From Heritagella_A intestinalis (GTDB lineage: Bacteria; Bacillota; Clostridia; Oscillospirales; Acutalibacteraceae), in assembly GCA_904418995.1 (NCBI GenBank), contig CAJFQF010000021.1:1-22026 (forward strand): DNA of 22,026 nucleotides, read 5' to 3'. A model generated the notes under the pieces. That model was not told the origin of the DNA. It worked only from the letters and a program-made list of their open reading frames with translations, and did not search any database. Position 1 is the first letter of the stretch, and each line of letters opens with the position of its first letter. Positions 1 to 8,832 of the stretch are shown in pieces. A program made the position numbers and the translations under genes.

Positions 1-138
1 TCATATCACAGATTGACGCTACCAGTGAGAGTGTTACAATCCACTGGAAAATCTAAAACCTTTTCACTTGGCATTATGCCCTTGTCAAGAATAGTTTGTA
101 GTTCTACAACAAAAGTTAACATAAATTCAAAAATCTGC

Positions 139-167
139 TTGCAGCAAAAGGGGAAATTCGCTATAAT
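139..167 (+). promoter_or_regulatory. Promoter of the SH3-lysozyme gene
   Basis: A perfect -10 box TATAAT (162-167) lies 17 bp after a weak -35 TTGCAG (139-144). Transcription would start near 174, about 85 bases before the ATG at 261. The rest of 1-260 holds no gene that I can support. Confidence 0.6.
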
Positions 168-260
168 AAGTTTAATTATGGTTTTTCCTTTTGGGAAATA
201 GCACCGCATCCCGAAAAGAGAAAAAGCACAAAAGCCTTGAAGAACAGGAGGAATCAAGAA

Positions 261-3200
261 ATGAAGGCAATCAGCAAAAGGGTATTGGCCGCGTGCCTTT
301 CCCTGTTGTGTGTGTTGTCGGTCTGTGTGGCCGGCATTCCGGGAATCCAGGCTTTAGCCGCCTCAACGGCCAAAACCACGGATTACCTCAATCTCCGCAC
401 AGGCCCCGGCACCTCTTATCGGGTGATCCTGACAATGCCGGAGGGAACCACTGTCACGATAGTGGATAATTCTAACGGGGATTGGGCCCAAGTGCGGACC
501 TCTTCCGGCACAGAGGGCTATTGCAGCACGGAGTATCTGGAATTTTCCGGAAGCTCCAGCAATAGCGAAACCACCGCCGCCAAAACCAACGCGTATTTGA
601 ATTTGCGCAAGGGCCCCGGCTTGTCTTACGGCGTTCTGTTTACCATGGCAGAGGGCTCCACGGTCACCGTGTTGGAAGATAACGGCGGCGACTGGGTGAA
701 GGTGCGCACGGCTTCCGGCACAGAAGGCTACTGCAGCCGGGAGTACCTGACCTTTTCTTCTAATAGCGGCAGCGTTTCCACAACCACTGCCAAAACCACA
801 GATTATCTGAATCTCCGCACGGGCCCCGGCACCTCTTACCGGGTGCTTTATACCATGGAGGAAGGCTCTACGGTTACCGTGTTGGAGGATGACGGCAGCG
901 GCTGGGTAAAGGTGCGCACGGCTTCCGGGGATGAAGGCTATTGCAGCCGGGAGTATCTGGATCTTCCCGAGAATGAGGAAGAAGAGGAAATCGAATCCGG
1001 CACAGCCGTGACCACCGCGTATTTGAATTTGCGCAAAGGCCCGGGCCTGTCCTATGACGTCCTCTATACCATGGCTTTGGGTTCCACTGTCACCATTTTG
1101 GGGGATGCGGACGCGGACTGGGTGAAGGTGCGCACGGCCTCCGGTGATGAAGGCTATTGCAGCCGGGAATACCTGAAGTTTTCCGATACCTCTGAAGAGG
1201 ACAACAAGACCACCCCGGCCAAAACCACGGATTACCTGAATCTGCGGAAAGGCCCGGGTATGTCCTATGATGTGATTTTCACCATGGCCATTGGCTCTAC
1301 AGTCACGGTGCTGGGAAATACGGAGAGCGACTGGGTCAAGGTCAAAACCGCTTCCGGCACCCAGGGCTATTGCAGCCGGGAATATTTGATTTTCCCCGAG
1401 GACGCCGATGAAGACCCGGTTTCTGCGGAAACCACCGACTATCTGAACCTGCGCACAGGCCCCGGTACTTCTTACGCAGTGATTGAAACCATGGGCAAGG
1501 GCGAAACTATCACCGTTCTTTCCGGCCGCAGCGAAGATTGGGCCAGAGTCCGCACCAGTGATGGCAAGGAAGGCTATTGCAGCACGGAATACCTCCGCTT
1601 CCCCGGCGATGAAGAAGAGGAAGAGGAGACCACCGTGGCCAAGACCACCGACTATTTGAATCTCCGGAAAGGCCCGGGTATGTCCTATGACGTGCTCTTT
1701 ACTATGGCTAAGGGTTCCACCGTCACGGTGCTGGGAGATCCCGACGGCGATTGGGTAAAGGTGCGCACAGCTTCCGGCACCGAGGGCTATTGCAGCCGGG
1801 AATACCTGCAATTCCCCGGAGAGGGCGGCGGCAGCAACGGCAGTGAAGAGCCGGAGGAATCTTATGTCCGCACGACCACGGCAGTGAATTTCCGCACGGG
1901 CCCCGGCACCAGCTATTCGGTGATCCGCACCCTGTCTACCGGTACGGTCCTCACCGTGCTGGATGATTCCAACAGCGATTGGGTGTACGTCTCCGACAGC
2001 AACGGCACTAAGGGCTATGTTTCCGCCCAATATGTCCAGGCGGTCAGCGGCAGCGGCTCTATCAGCCTGTCCCACACCAAGGTTTCCATTCCCGCTTTGA
2101 GCACCATCTATACCACCGGCAGTTCTGCCTCCGGGATGTCCCTTTCCTGGAAGAGCAGCAACACCAAGGTGGCCACGGTGCAGAACGGCTACATTTACGG
2201 CGTCGCCCCCGGCACCGCCACCATTACCGCTTCCGCCGGCGGAGAGAGCGCCACTATCAGCGTCACCGTTACAGAAGCGGCCCCGGTGAAGTCCGCCTAC
2301 ACCGACCCCAACGTGGTTCTGGCCGGGGAGAGCTGCAACCTGGTGGCTATCACCGATTCTACCCGGGAAGCCGTGCGGTTTGTGGTGGACATGGGCAGCA
2401 GCGATAAAACCTATAACGTGACCAAGTATACATCCGAAAGCTCCGGCGCCAGCCAGGGCTTGGCCGCCAACAACACCCGCGTTTGGCAGCAGTCCGTTAC
2501 CTTCTCCCAGCCCGGCAGCTATCGGGTTCGGGTTTACTCCCAGAAGAACGGAAAAATGAGCAGCGACTATGAGGAAATCACCGCTTTTGTGGTGTCCACC
2601 CTGTCCGACACCTCTTCGGAGGAGCGCCGGGCCAGCAATGAGATGCTGGACATCATCAGCGAGATGGAAGGCTACAGCGCGGCGGTGTACCCTGACTCCC
2701 TGGCCTATAATATCCCGACCCTGGGCTACGGCTACGTCCTGGCCAAAGGCGAGGTCTTCTACAATAACCTGACCAAGCGGGAAGCCTGGGCCCTGCTGTG
2801 CAATTCCGTCAACGAGGATTCCTACACCTCCGAGGTAAACCGCTTTATTCAGAACAATAATCTGCTGGCCAACCAGTCCCAGTTTGATTCCATGGTGAGC
2901 TTCTCCTACAATATCGGTTCCGGCTACTGGAACAACACCAGCGCCAGCTTTGACCTGCGCACCATTATGCTCAACGCAGTGGAGCCGCCGAAGATTAACG
3001 GTTCCGCAGCCGCCAAGACCACCGCATCCTTGACGGTGTATAAGAGCGCCTCCGAGTCCAGCGGGCGGGTTACCACCCTGAGCAAGGGCGTGTCGGTTAG
3101 CGTCCTGGCCACCAAGTTCATCGAATCCAGCAACGAAATGTGGTACCAGATTCGCACTTCTTCCGGTTCTACGGGCTGGGCCAGAGGCGCCTATATCGCC

Positions 3201-3446
3201 TTTAATAACGCTTCCAGCCTGACCCACAACTTGAAGTACACCGATGCCATTGCCTTTGGCAGTGAAATGCTGGCGTGGCACAAGGCTGGCGGCGTGTGCT
3301 TGCCGGGCCTGTTGTATCGCCGACTGGCAGAGGCCAAGGTATACTCCTATGCCGATTATGACGCAGCCCATATGTCCAGTTCCAACTATAAAAAGAATAC
3401 CTACGGGTATCACTATCCCAGCTGTTTGGCGGGCTACGAGCAGTAA
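261..3446 (+). CDS. Secreted SH3-repeat cell-wall lysozyme (GH24-type)
   Basis: A 1061-residue secreted peptidoglycan hydrolase. The ATG at 261 is chosen over an upstream TTG (237) because AGGAGG (246-251) sits 9 bases before it. Residues 1-32 are a signal peptide (KRV, a hydrophobic core, then ALAA). Eight bacterial SH3 repeats fill about 39-594; each has YLNLR(T/K)GPG and seven carry GYCS(R/T)EYL with a Cys. Acidic Glu-rich linkers separate some repeats. A Big_2-like Ig domain follows (about 600-673), then an unassigned beta-rich stretch (676-780). The C-terminus is a T4-type lysozyme: E803, D812 and T820 match the Glu-Asp-Thr triad, and QFDSMVSFSYNIG and WHKAGGVCLPGLLYRR are family hallmarks. 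A ninth SH3 (about 917-985) is inserted between the two lysozyme halves. SH3 domains of this kind bind cell wall, so an autolysin or a lysozyme aimed at competitors is likely. The family assignment is solid; the biological role is inferred. Confidence 0.9.
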   Translation: MKAISKRVLAACLSLLCVLSVCVAGIPGIQALAASTAKTTDYLNLRTGPGTSYRVILTMPEGTTVTIVDNSNGDWAQVRTSSGTEGYCSTEYLEFSGSSSNSETTAAKTNAYLNLRKGPGLSYGVLFTMAEGSTVTVLEDNGGDWVKVRTASGTEGYCSREYLTFSSNSGSVSTTTAKTTDYLNLRTGPGTSYRVLYTMEEGSTVTVLEDDGSGWVKVRTASGDEGYCSREYLDLPENEEEEEIESGTAVTTAYLNLRKGPGLSYDVLYTMALGSTVTILGDADADWVKVRTASGDEGYCSREYLKFSDTSEEDNKTTPAKTTDYLNLRKGPGMSYDVIFTMAIGSTVTVLGNTESDWVKVKTASGTQGYCSREYLIFPEDADEDPVSAETTDYLNLRTGPGTSYAVIETMGKGETITVLSGRSEDWARVRTSDGKEGYCSTEYLRFPGDEEEEEETTVAKTTDYLNLRKGPGMSYDVLFTMAKGSTVTVLGDPDGDWVKVRTASGTEGYCSREYLQFPGEGGGSNGSEEPEESYVRTTTAVNFRTGPGTSYSVIRTLSTGTVLTVLDDSNSDWVYVSDSNGTKGYVSAQYVQAVSGSGSISLSHTKVSIPALSTIYTTGSSASGMSLSWKSSNTKVATVQNGYIYGVAPGTATITASAGGESATISVTVTEAAPVKSAYTDPNVVLAGESCNLVAITDSTREAVRFVVDMGSSDKTYNVTKYTSESSGASQGLAANNTRVWQQSVTFSQPGSYRVRVYSQKNGKMSSDYEEITAFVVSTLSDTSSEERRASNEMLDIISEMEGYSAAVYPDSLAYNIPTLGYGYVLAKGEVFYNNLTKREAWALLCNSVNEDSYTSEVNRFIQNNNLLANQSQFDSMVSFSYNIGSGYWNNTSASFDLRTIMLNAVEPPKINGSAAAKTTASLTVYKSASESSGRVTTLSKGVSVSVLATKFIESSNEMWYQIRTSSGSTGWARGAYIAFNNASSLTHNLKYTDAIAFGSEMLAWHKAGGVCLPGLLYRRLAEAKVYSYADYDAAHMSSSNYKKNTYGYHYPSCLAGYEQ
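375..2040 (+). repeat. Eight tandem SH3-coding repeats
   Basis: Coding repeats with a period of about 200 bp inside the lysozyme gene. Copies 2, 3, 4, 5 and 7 are near-identical at the protein level (DWVKVRTASG and GYCSREYL recur), copies 1 and 6 form a second subtype (GYCSTEYL), and copy 8 is diverged. Copy number could vary by recombination between strains. Confidence 0.9.
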
Positions 3447-3460
3447 AAAACAACCAATGG

Positions 3461-3490
3461 GGGAGAGGGCCGGTCGGCTCTCTCCCTTTT
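3461..3490 (+). terminator. Rho-independent terminator after the lysozyme gene
   Basis: GGGAGAG (3461-3467) pairs with CTCTCCC (3480-3486), extended inward by a few more pairs, and is followed by TTTT. It begins 15 bases after the stop codon. Confidence 0.8.
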
Positions 3491-3525
3491 GTTATGTCTT
3501 TAGGCAGTTGAACGAAGAGAAACAG

Positions 3526-3552
3526 AAAACCACCCGGTTGCCGGGTGGTTTT
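3526..3552. terminator. Second terminator, probably bidirectional
   Basis: A perfect 12-bp inverted repeat AAAACCACCCGG / CCGGGTGGTTTT with a 3-base TTG loop. Because it has A-run and T-run on either side it could stop transcription in both directions. It separates the lysozyme from the reductase gene. Confidence 0.75.
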
Positions 3553-3673
3553 GATTTTGCAAAAGCATAAACCTAAAGGTTTAAACCGCATAACGAACGG
3601 AGACTTCCGTAACCCCGCACAAGCCGTTACAATAAAAGCAGAAAGTATCAATAAAGAAAGGATGCGGTTCATA

Positions 3674-4528
3674 ATGGAATATGCGACCCTTAACAATGGC
3701 GTCAAAATGCCCAAGCTGGGATATGGCGTCTATCAGGTGAAGAATGAAGAATGCGAGCGCTGTGTGCTGGATGCCATCCACACCGGCTACCGGGCTATTG
3801 ATACGGCGCAGTCCTACGGCAACGAAGAGGCCGTGGGCAGCGCCGTGAAAAAGTGCGGTGTGCCCCGGGCGGAGCTGTTCCTCACCACCAAGGTGTGGAT
3901 TTCCAATGCCAGCTATGAAAAGGCCAAAGCCTCCATTGAGAAGTCCCTGAAGAATTTGCAGACGGACTATATTGACCTGTTGCTGATTCACCAGCCTTTT
4001 GGCGATTACTACGGCGCGTATCGGGCCATGGAAGAGGCCTATCGGGCCGGCAGGCTCCGGGTTATCGGCGTGTCCAATTTCTATCCCGACCGACTCATTG
4101 ACCTATGCCGGTTTGCAGAGGTAACTCCCGCTGTGAACCAGGTGGAAACCCATGTGTTTCAGCAGCAGAAAACCGCTCACGAATATATGAAGAAATACGG
4201 CGTGCAGCATGAATCCTGGGGCCCCTTTGCGGAAGGCCGGAAAGATTTCTTTACCAACCTGGTGCTCACGGAAATCGGCGTCAAATACGGCAAGTCCGCC
4301 GCCCAGACGGCCCTTCGTTTCCTGCTGCAGTCCGATGTGGTGGTGATACCCAAGTCCACCCACAAGGAGCGCATGGAGCAGAATCTGGATGTCTTTGATT
4401 TTACCCTCAGCCAGGAGGACATGGAGGCGATCCGGGGATTGGATGAAGGGGAAAGTCTGTTCTTCTCCCACTATGACCCCGCTACCGTGGAGATGCTCAC
4501 CAACATGGGCAAAACCCGGATTGTTTAA
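3674..4528 (+). CDS. Aldo/keto reductase (AKR family)
   Basis: A 284-residue cytosolic NADPH-dependent reductase of carbonyl compounds, close to the 2,5-diketogluconate reductase / prostaglandin F synthase branch. The complete catalytic tetrad is visible: D43 and Y48 in DTAQSYGNE, K73 in LTTKVW, H106 in LLLIHQPFG. The cofactor-binding motif IPKS-x(2)-KERMEQN lies near the C-terminus. ATG 3674 is preferred because the protein then begins MEYATLNNGVKMP, as relatives do, with AAGG 12 bases upstream; an in-frame ATG at 3662 would add four residues. The flavodoxin lipoprotein follows after 52 bases with no terminator between, so the two are probably cotranscribed. The true substrate is unknown. 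Confidence 0.92.
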   Translation: MEYATLNNGVKMPKLGYGVYQVKNEECERCVLDAIHTGYRAIDTAQSYGNEEAVGSAVKKCGVPRAELFLTTKVWISNASYEKAKASIEKSLKNLQTDYIDLLLIHQPFGDYYGAYRAMEEAYRAGRLRVIGVSNFYPDRLIDLCRFAEVTPAVNQVETHVFQQQKTAHEYMKKYGVQHESWGPFAEGRKDFFTNLVLTEIGVKYGKSAAQTALRFLLQSDVVVIPKSTHKERMEQNLDVFDFTLSQEDMEAIRGLDEGESLFFSHYDPATVEMLTNMGKTRIV

Positions 4529-4580
4529 TTTTGGTTTGCAGGGAAAAGCGAAAATACTTCGATGAATGGAGTGAAAAGCC

Positions 4581-5267
4581 ATGAAATCTCTATGGAAGAA
4601 GGTTCTTGCAGGAGTTCTCGCCGCTGGATTGGCCCTATCCTTGACCGCCTGTGGAAATGGAGGGAATGCCCAAAACAGCCAAGCCGGAACAACGGGCCAG
4701 CAAAGCGCAGCGGAAATCGATTCAGACGGCGGTAACGTCCTGATCGCCTACTTTACGGCGGCGGAAAACAGCGGCGTGGATGCCATTTCTTCCGCCAGCT
4801 ATACTACCGTGGACGGCCAGGCAGTGGGGCGTCTTCGGGCTGTGGCGGATATGATCCAGTCGAATGTGGGAGGCGACCTGTTCTCCATCCAAACGGCGGA
4901 GGTGTATCCCACAGACGGTGGGGAACTCATTGACTATGCCGCCCAGGAGCAGGAGGAAAATGCCCGGCCGGAGCTGACCAGCCATATTGAGGATTTGGAC
5001 CAGTACGATATTGTCTTTATCGGTTATCCCAACTGGTGGCATACGGCCCCCATGATTATCGGAACCTTTTTGGAGAACTACGATTTGACCGGGGTGGATG
5101 TATATCCCTTTACCCAATCGGCTTCTATGGATACAGAGCAGTTTCAGAACTCCATGGACTTTGTGCGGGAAAGCGCGGCAGGGGCCACCGTCCACGACGG
5201 CTTGTTCGTGCGCCCTTCTGATACCGCAGGGATTGACAGCTATCTGTCCGAAAACAGCCTGACATAA
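4581..5267 (+). CDS. Flavodoxin-like lipoprotein
   Basis: A 228-residue protein. It starts with a lipoprotein signal peptide (KK, hydrophobic core, lipobox LTAC; lipidated C24) and a low-complexity linker rich in Gly/Asn/Gln. From about residue 50 it is a flavodoxin_4-type domain: strand VLIAYFTAAENSGVD for the phosphate loop, and FIGYPNWWHTAPMI for the isoalloxazine-binding loop. It would carry FMN at the outer membrane face and pass electrons. The start has GGAG (4568-4571) at 9 bases. Its position behind an aldo/keto reductase suggests a shared redox role, but the partner enzyme is not known. No clear terminator follows. Confidence 0.85.
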   Translation: MKSLWKKVLAGVLAAGLALSLTACGNGGNAQNSQAGTTGQQSAAEIDSDGGNVLIAYFTAAENSGVDAISSASYTTVDGQAVGRLRAVADMIQSNVGGDLFSIQTAEVYPTDGGELIDYAAQEQEENARPELTSHIEDLDQYDIVFIGYPNWWHTAPMIIGTFLENYDLTGVDVYPFTQSASMDTEQFQNSMDFVRESAAGATVHDGLFVRPSDTAGIDSYLSENSLT

Positions 5268-5538
5268 AAGGCAGTGATGGATCGTGGGCCTGTTCCTCTC
5301 CAGTGCAGGGTATGGTTAGATACTAGCGTTTATCATATACATGCTGGAATACTTAGCCGCCCCTGATTTTGCGCAGCCGTTCCCACTGGAGCGGCTGTCC
5401 TCACGCTCTCCCTGTATAAAATTCATAAACGCTGGCCTATAAATAAACCGACGATTTTAGATATGGGGAACCGGTGCCGGATATCTGCAAAAGATAAGGG
5501 TTTGCCTGTTTTTTCAGATAATTGCTTAAGCTGCCGCC
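5268..5538. other. Intergenic region between convergent genes
   Basis: No gene is supported. The only structure is a 6-bp hairpin CAGCCG (5374-5379) / CGGCTG (5392-5397) with no T run. It separates the flavodoxin from the leftward oxidoreductase. Confidence 0.5.
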
Positions 5539-6837
5539 TCACTTTTTTAAATTGCCTGTGGCGGGATTGTCAAGTAATCTGCCATCTTCTTCAAAGCGCG
5601 AGCCATGACAAGGGCAGTCCCAGGTATGTTCGCATGGATTCCATTTTAATGCGCAGCCTAAATGTGGGCAGCGTTTGGTTGAGGGGGTTAAGAGGTTGAC
5701 CACCGCTTCAAAAGCATTGATAGCAAGCTGTGGACGGAGGATGGTCCGCGATGGAGAAAAGACTTCTGCATAGGGAGTTTGCTTTTCCTGAATCAAATCG
5801 CATAGGATCATGGCCGACAGCATAGAGGAGGTCATGCCCCATTTATTGAAGCCGGTAGCAACATATAAATCTGGCGTGCTGGCAGAATACGGGCCAATAT
5901 ACGGAATACCGTCCAGTGTCATACAGTCCTGTGTCGCCCAGCGATATTTTTCTGTGGCTCTTGGATAATAGCGCTGTACAAAGTTCCGCAGTTCTTCCCA
6001 ATTTCCTCCGGTCTTTCCCGTACGATGGCTTCCTCCGCCAACTAGCAGCAGGCTTCCATAGTTGCGAAAAGACATTCCTTTTTTCGCCTCGTCTATATAT
6101 ATGCCCTCTACGTTTTGTGCTTTGTCTAAGGCGAGTACATAAGAGCGGTGCTGGTACATTTTGAGAAAATAGCTGCCGTGTTTATTTAAAAACGGAAAGT
6201 GAGTGGCTACAATAATTTTTTTGGCGATAATTTTACCATGGTCGGTAATGGCTGTGGTTCCAACCAGTTCCCGCACCATCGTATTCTCATAAATATGCAA
6301 TTCTTTTGAAATAGCGGAAATAAACTTTATTGGATGAAATTGCGCTTGATTTGGACACTTCACTGCACCAGCTACGGGAAAGGGCAGCGGAAGATTCTGC
6401 ACAAATTCTGCAGGGCAGGAAAGTTTTTCAAGGGCAAGGACTTCTTTTTCTATTTTCAAACGGTCATCAAGAGAATAGACGTAGGAAGGCTTTTCTTCAA
6501 AATCGCAATCAAGCCCTCCGCACATTTCCCGATACTTACAGAGCGCCGATTCATTTGCTTGCAAGTATTGTTTGGCTTTTTCTACACCGAATTTACGAAT
6601 TAGATTATTGTAGATTAAGCCATGATGGGCGGTGATTTTTGCCGTTGTATTTTTTGTAATGCCGTTACCGATAGTTTGGGCCTCTGCCAGTACATAGGGG
6701 ATTCCCGCCTGTTGCAGCATATAGGCGCATAAGATTCCAGCCATCCCTCCGCCGATAATGAGGATATCCGTTTTTATTTCTTGTTCCAGATGTTCAAAGC
6801 CGAAACCATTGGATTTTGGTTCCCATAACGAGCCCAT
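5539..6837 (-). CDS. FAD-dependent oxidoreductase with C-terminal Rieske domain
   Basis: A 432-residue protein of the DAO-type FAD oxidoreductase family fused to a Rieske [2Fe-2S] domain, the architecture of Bacillus YhfW. The dinucleotide motif is IIGGGMAG (G29, G31, G34) with E52 at the end of beta 2 for the FAD ribose. The Rieske ligands are C390, H392, C408 and H411, with the usual extra pair C395/C410. It probably oxidises an amine or amino acid; the substrate is unknown. The ATG at 6837 is chosen because GGGAGGA lies just upstream on this strand; the reading frame stays open further upstream (to 6981) but without a ribosome site. It faces away from a LysR gene, which is its likely regulator. 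Confidence 0.9.
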   Translation of the reverse strand: MGSLWEPKSNGFGFEHLEQEIKTDILIIGGGMAGILCAYMLQQAGIPYVLAEAQTIGNGITKNTTAKITAHHGLIYNNLIRKFGVEKAKQYLQANESALCKYREMCGGLDCDFEEKPSYVYSLDDRLKIEKEVLALEKLSCPAEFVQNLPLPFPVAGAVKCPNQAQFHPIKFISAISKELHIYENTMVRELVGTTAITDHGKIIAKKIIVATHFPFLNKHGSYFLKMYQHRSYVLALDKAQNVEGIYIDEAKKGMSFRNYGSLLLVGGGSHRTGKTGGNWEELRNFVQRYYPRATEKYRWATQDCMTLDGIPYIGPYSASTPDLYVATGFNKWGMTSSMLSAMILCDLIQEKQTPYAEVFSPSRTILRPQLAINAFEAVVNLLTPSTKRCPHLGCALKWNPCEHTWDCPCHGSRFEEDGRLLDNPATGNLKK

Positions 6838-7083
6838 GATACTTCCTCCCGAGATTTTGTTATCAATATTATTTTTCAAATTGTGGAAACTATTCCACCA
6901 AGAAAGGATCTTCGAAAGGGAAGAGCAAAATCGAAAAACAGAGGAAATTCCATAGGGAAAAGGGTTTCTAAAATAACGCAAGGCATACCCTTCATACCAA
7001 TACCAAATGAATTGCTAAGTTGATTGCCTTTTCCGAATGTATGTGATATATTACAATTATATCTATAAAGCGAGGCAATGATT
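6838..7083. promoter_or_regulatory. Divergent control region, oxidoreductase/LysR
   Basis: A 246-bp AT-rich intergenic region. For lysR, TTGATT (7020-7025) and TGATAT (7044-7049) with 18-bp spacing are a plausible promoter. An inverted repeat GATATA (7045-7050) / TATATC (7058-7063) overlaps the -10 and is a candidate LysR autoregulatory site, though it does not fit the T-N11-A rule exactly. Confidence 0.45.
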
Positions 7084-7971
7084 ATGGAATTGCGAACTCT
7101 CCGATATTTTTTAGCGGCGGCGCAAGAAGAAAATATGACCCGCGCCGCAGATATCCTTCATGTGACACAACCAACCTTAAGCCGGCAGATGATGGATTTA
7201 GAGAAAGAATTGGGAACCACCCTGATGCTCCGTGGGAAAAAAGGTTTAACGCTCACCGATGACGGACTCTTCTTCCGGCAACGAGCAGAAGAAATTGTGG
7301 AGCTGGCGAACCGTTTGGAGCAAACATTTGTAGAAAGAAATACGGAGATCAATGGTGTAATTGCAATAGGAGCTTCCGAAGCGGTAGGGAGCCAGTTATT
7401 TGCCAAACTTATTAAAAAGTTTTCTGATAAATATCCTCTGGTCCAATTCCATCTATATAATGAAACCGTAGACAATATTAAAGACCGATTGGATAAAGGA
7501 TTAGTAGATGTAGGTCTATTGTTGGAGCCCATTGATGTGGAAAAATACGATTTTGTCCGCCTTTCTCAAAAAGATACCTGGGGAATTCTTATGCGGGACG
7601 ATCATCCTCTGGCAGAAAAGAGCTTTATTACTGCTGAAGAAATAGTGGAGTATCCTCTGATACTCCCGATGCGTGAAAAGATTCGGAGTGAGATTTTAAA
7701 TTGGTTGAAACGGGATGAAAAAGACCTGAGAATTCCCCTTAATTATACGCTTCTTTCAAATGCCGCCTTATTGGTAGAGGAGGGACTGGGCTGTGCATTC
7801 TGTATGGACGGCGCACTGGCAATTCGCAGCAGCCCCCATTTGAGATTTGTTCCATTCTGTCCAGAACGGACCACACGCAGCGTCTTGGTTTGGAAGAAAA
7901 ATCGTCTGTTTTCTTCCGCGACTTCCCTGTTTATTCAGGAGATTAATATGCTTCGCGCAAAAATGGAATAG
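7084..7971 (+). CDS. LysR-family transcriptional regulator
   Basis: A 295-residue regulator. The N-terminal winged helix is clear (FLAAAQEENMTRAADILHVT, then QPTLSRQMMDLEKELG), followed by a long linker helix and a substrate-binding domain (from about residue 90: GVIAIGASEAVGSQLF). ATG 7084 is preferred over ATG 7078: GAGG (7072-7075) is 8 bases from the former and only 2 from the latter. LysR proteins usually regulate a divergently transcribed neighbour, here the Rieske/FAD oxidoreductase. The ligand is unknown. Confidence 0.92.
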   Translation: MELRTLRYFLAAAQEENMTRAADILHVTQPTLSRQMMDLEKELGTTLMLRGKKGLTLTDDGLFFRQRAEEIVELANRLEQTFVERNTEINGVIAIGASEAVGSQLFAKLIKKFSDKYPLVQFHLYNETVDNIKDRLDKGLVDVGLLLEPIDVEKYDFVRLSQKDTWGILMRDDHPLAEKSFITAEEIVEYPLILPMREKIRSEILNWLKRDEKDLRIPLNYTLLSNAALLVEEGLGCAFCMDGALAIRSSPHLRFVPFCPERTTRSVLVWKKNRLFSSATSLFIQEINMLRAKME

Positions 7972-8170
7972 CATTTGATAACCAAGAAGAACCTCCTTTG
8001 TTAGCAGACTCTGGAGTGAATGAAGACAGCCAGCTGTGGAGGCGCCTTCAAGTGCTTCATGTTCATATGGCATCCGACCATTTTGAAAGGCCGGATGCGC
8101 AAGTTGCTGGCAACCCCCACCCGCCGTCTGAAACAGAAGAAGGCGCGGTAAAAACGAATATCTTTTTTGG

Positions 8171-8199
8171 AGAGCGTTCTGAAAATGGACGCTCTTTTT
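8171..8199 (+). terminator. Rho-independent terminator
   Basis: AGAGCGTTC (8171-8179) pairs with GGACGCTCT (8187-8195), one G-T pair, 7-base loop, then a T run to 8199. It is 200 bases beyond lysR and may end that transcript or a short RNA in between. Confidence 0.65.
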
Positions 8200-8228
8200 G
8201 ACATTGGCTGTGCGGATAGTCGGGTAGG

Positions 8229-8454
8229 GAAGGCCATGACCCATATACCCCTGGCTCCGATGATATGTTGGATATCGCCAAAAAGGAGTTCATGGAGCGC
8301 ATAGGACCCCGTCAGGGACTGTGTTAGCTCACTTAATATGGAGAAACCGGGCATGGGCAGCACCCGTTATCGCTTTGTGGACATCGACTATGGCGATGCG
8401 GAAATTTTCTTTGCCCAGGCAGTAGAAGGCGTGGTTCCTTTCCAAGACGAATAA
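8229..8454 (+). pseudogene. Unidentified coding remnants
   Basis: Two adjacent pieces read like protein in different frames: 8229-8327 (contains TPGSDDMLDIAKKEFMERIG, ends TAG) and 8338-8454 (contains GSTRYRFVDIDYGDAEIFF, ends TAA). Neither has a ribosome site. They may be the broken end of one gene; I do not recognise the family. Confidence 0.3.
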
Positions 8455-8721
8455 ATTCAAAAAGCGTCACAGGCTGTTTTGGCAACAAGAGGTGATTCCC
8501 CTTTACGCAAACTCCTGCTGCCAGCCGGTGTGAGAGGAAAAGAAAAGAGCGAAAGGGGAATAGGGTAAAGAATTTAAAGGGCGTATAGCAAAATGTACAA
8601 AACGCAAGATAATATTTATTAGAAATATACATTGGTTTTTTAAAAATCGGGCGACTCTCGCAAAAAAAAGGCTTGCGATTTGGTGAAAAGAAATATTTAC
8701 AAATAATTTTACAAAAACCCC

Positions 8722-8749
8722 TTTACTTTATCGCTCAAAGTTGTATAAT
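8722..8749 (+). promoter_or_regulatory. Promoter of the kinase-fold gene
   Basis: TTTACT (8722-8727), 16-bp spacer, and a perfect TATAAT (8744-8749). It leaves a leader of about 80 bases. Confidence 0.65.
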
Positions 8750-8784
8750 ATAAACGGACATGGTAATCCGCTAATGAAATATAC

Positions 8785-8810
8785 CGTGCGGCGGCTTTTC
8801 CGGCCGCACG
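8785..8810 (+). promoter_or_regulatory. Stem-loop in the 5' leader
   Basis: CGTGCGGC (8785-8792) pairs with GCCGCACG (8803-8810) around a 10-base loop. It ends 10 bases before the ribosome site GGAG (8821-8824). It could stabilise the mRNA or act as an attenuator remnant; no T run follows. Confidence 0.5.
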
Positions 8811-8832
8811 TATAATGAAAGGAGCCAATAAT

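Larger units (their letters stand above)
7972..8832. other. Gene-poor region with hairpins and coding remnants
   Basis: 861 bases without an intact gene. It holds a stem GCATCCG/CGGATGC (8070-8098), a terminator (8171-8199), coding-like remnants (8229-8454), a long inverted repeat (8495-8561), and the promoter and leader of the kinase-fold gene. I matched none of the hairpins to a known riboswitch. Confidence 0.5.

Noticed and set aside
6..122. Short minus-strand frame at the window start (MLTFVVELQ, ends at position 6)
   Set aside because: No ribosome site upstream and no family recognised; it could be the tail of an old gene but is not supportable.
363..3413. 1016-codon open frame on the minus strand across the lysozyme gene
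   Set aside because: It mirrors the codon bias of the SH3-repeat gene, has no ribosome site and no domain; the plus strand is clearly the coding one.
7980..8170. Possible SAM-type riboswitch because of a GGCAACC string near hairpins
   Set aside because: The characteristic conserved core and pairing of the S-box do not follow, and no suitable gene lies downstream.
8001..8363. Overlapping minus-strand frames downstream of lysR
   Set aside because: Several competing frames without ribosome sites, crossing a terminator hairpin; no protein character.
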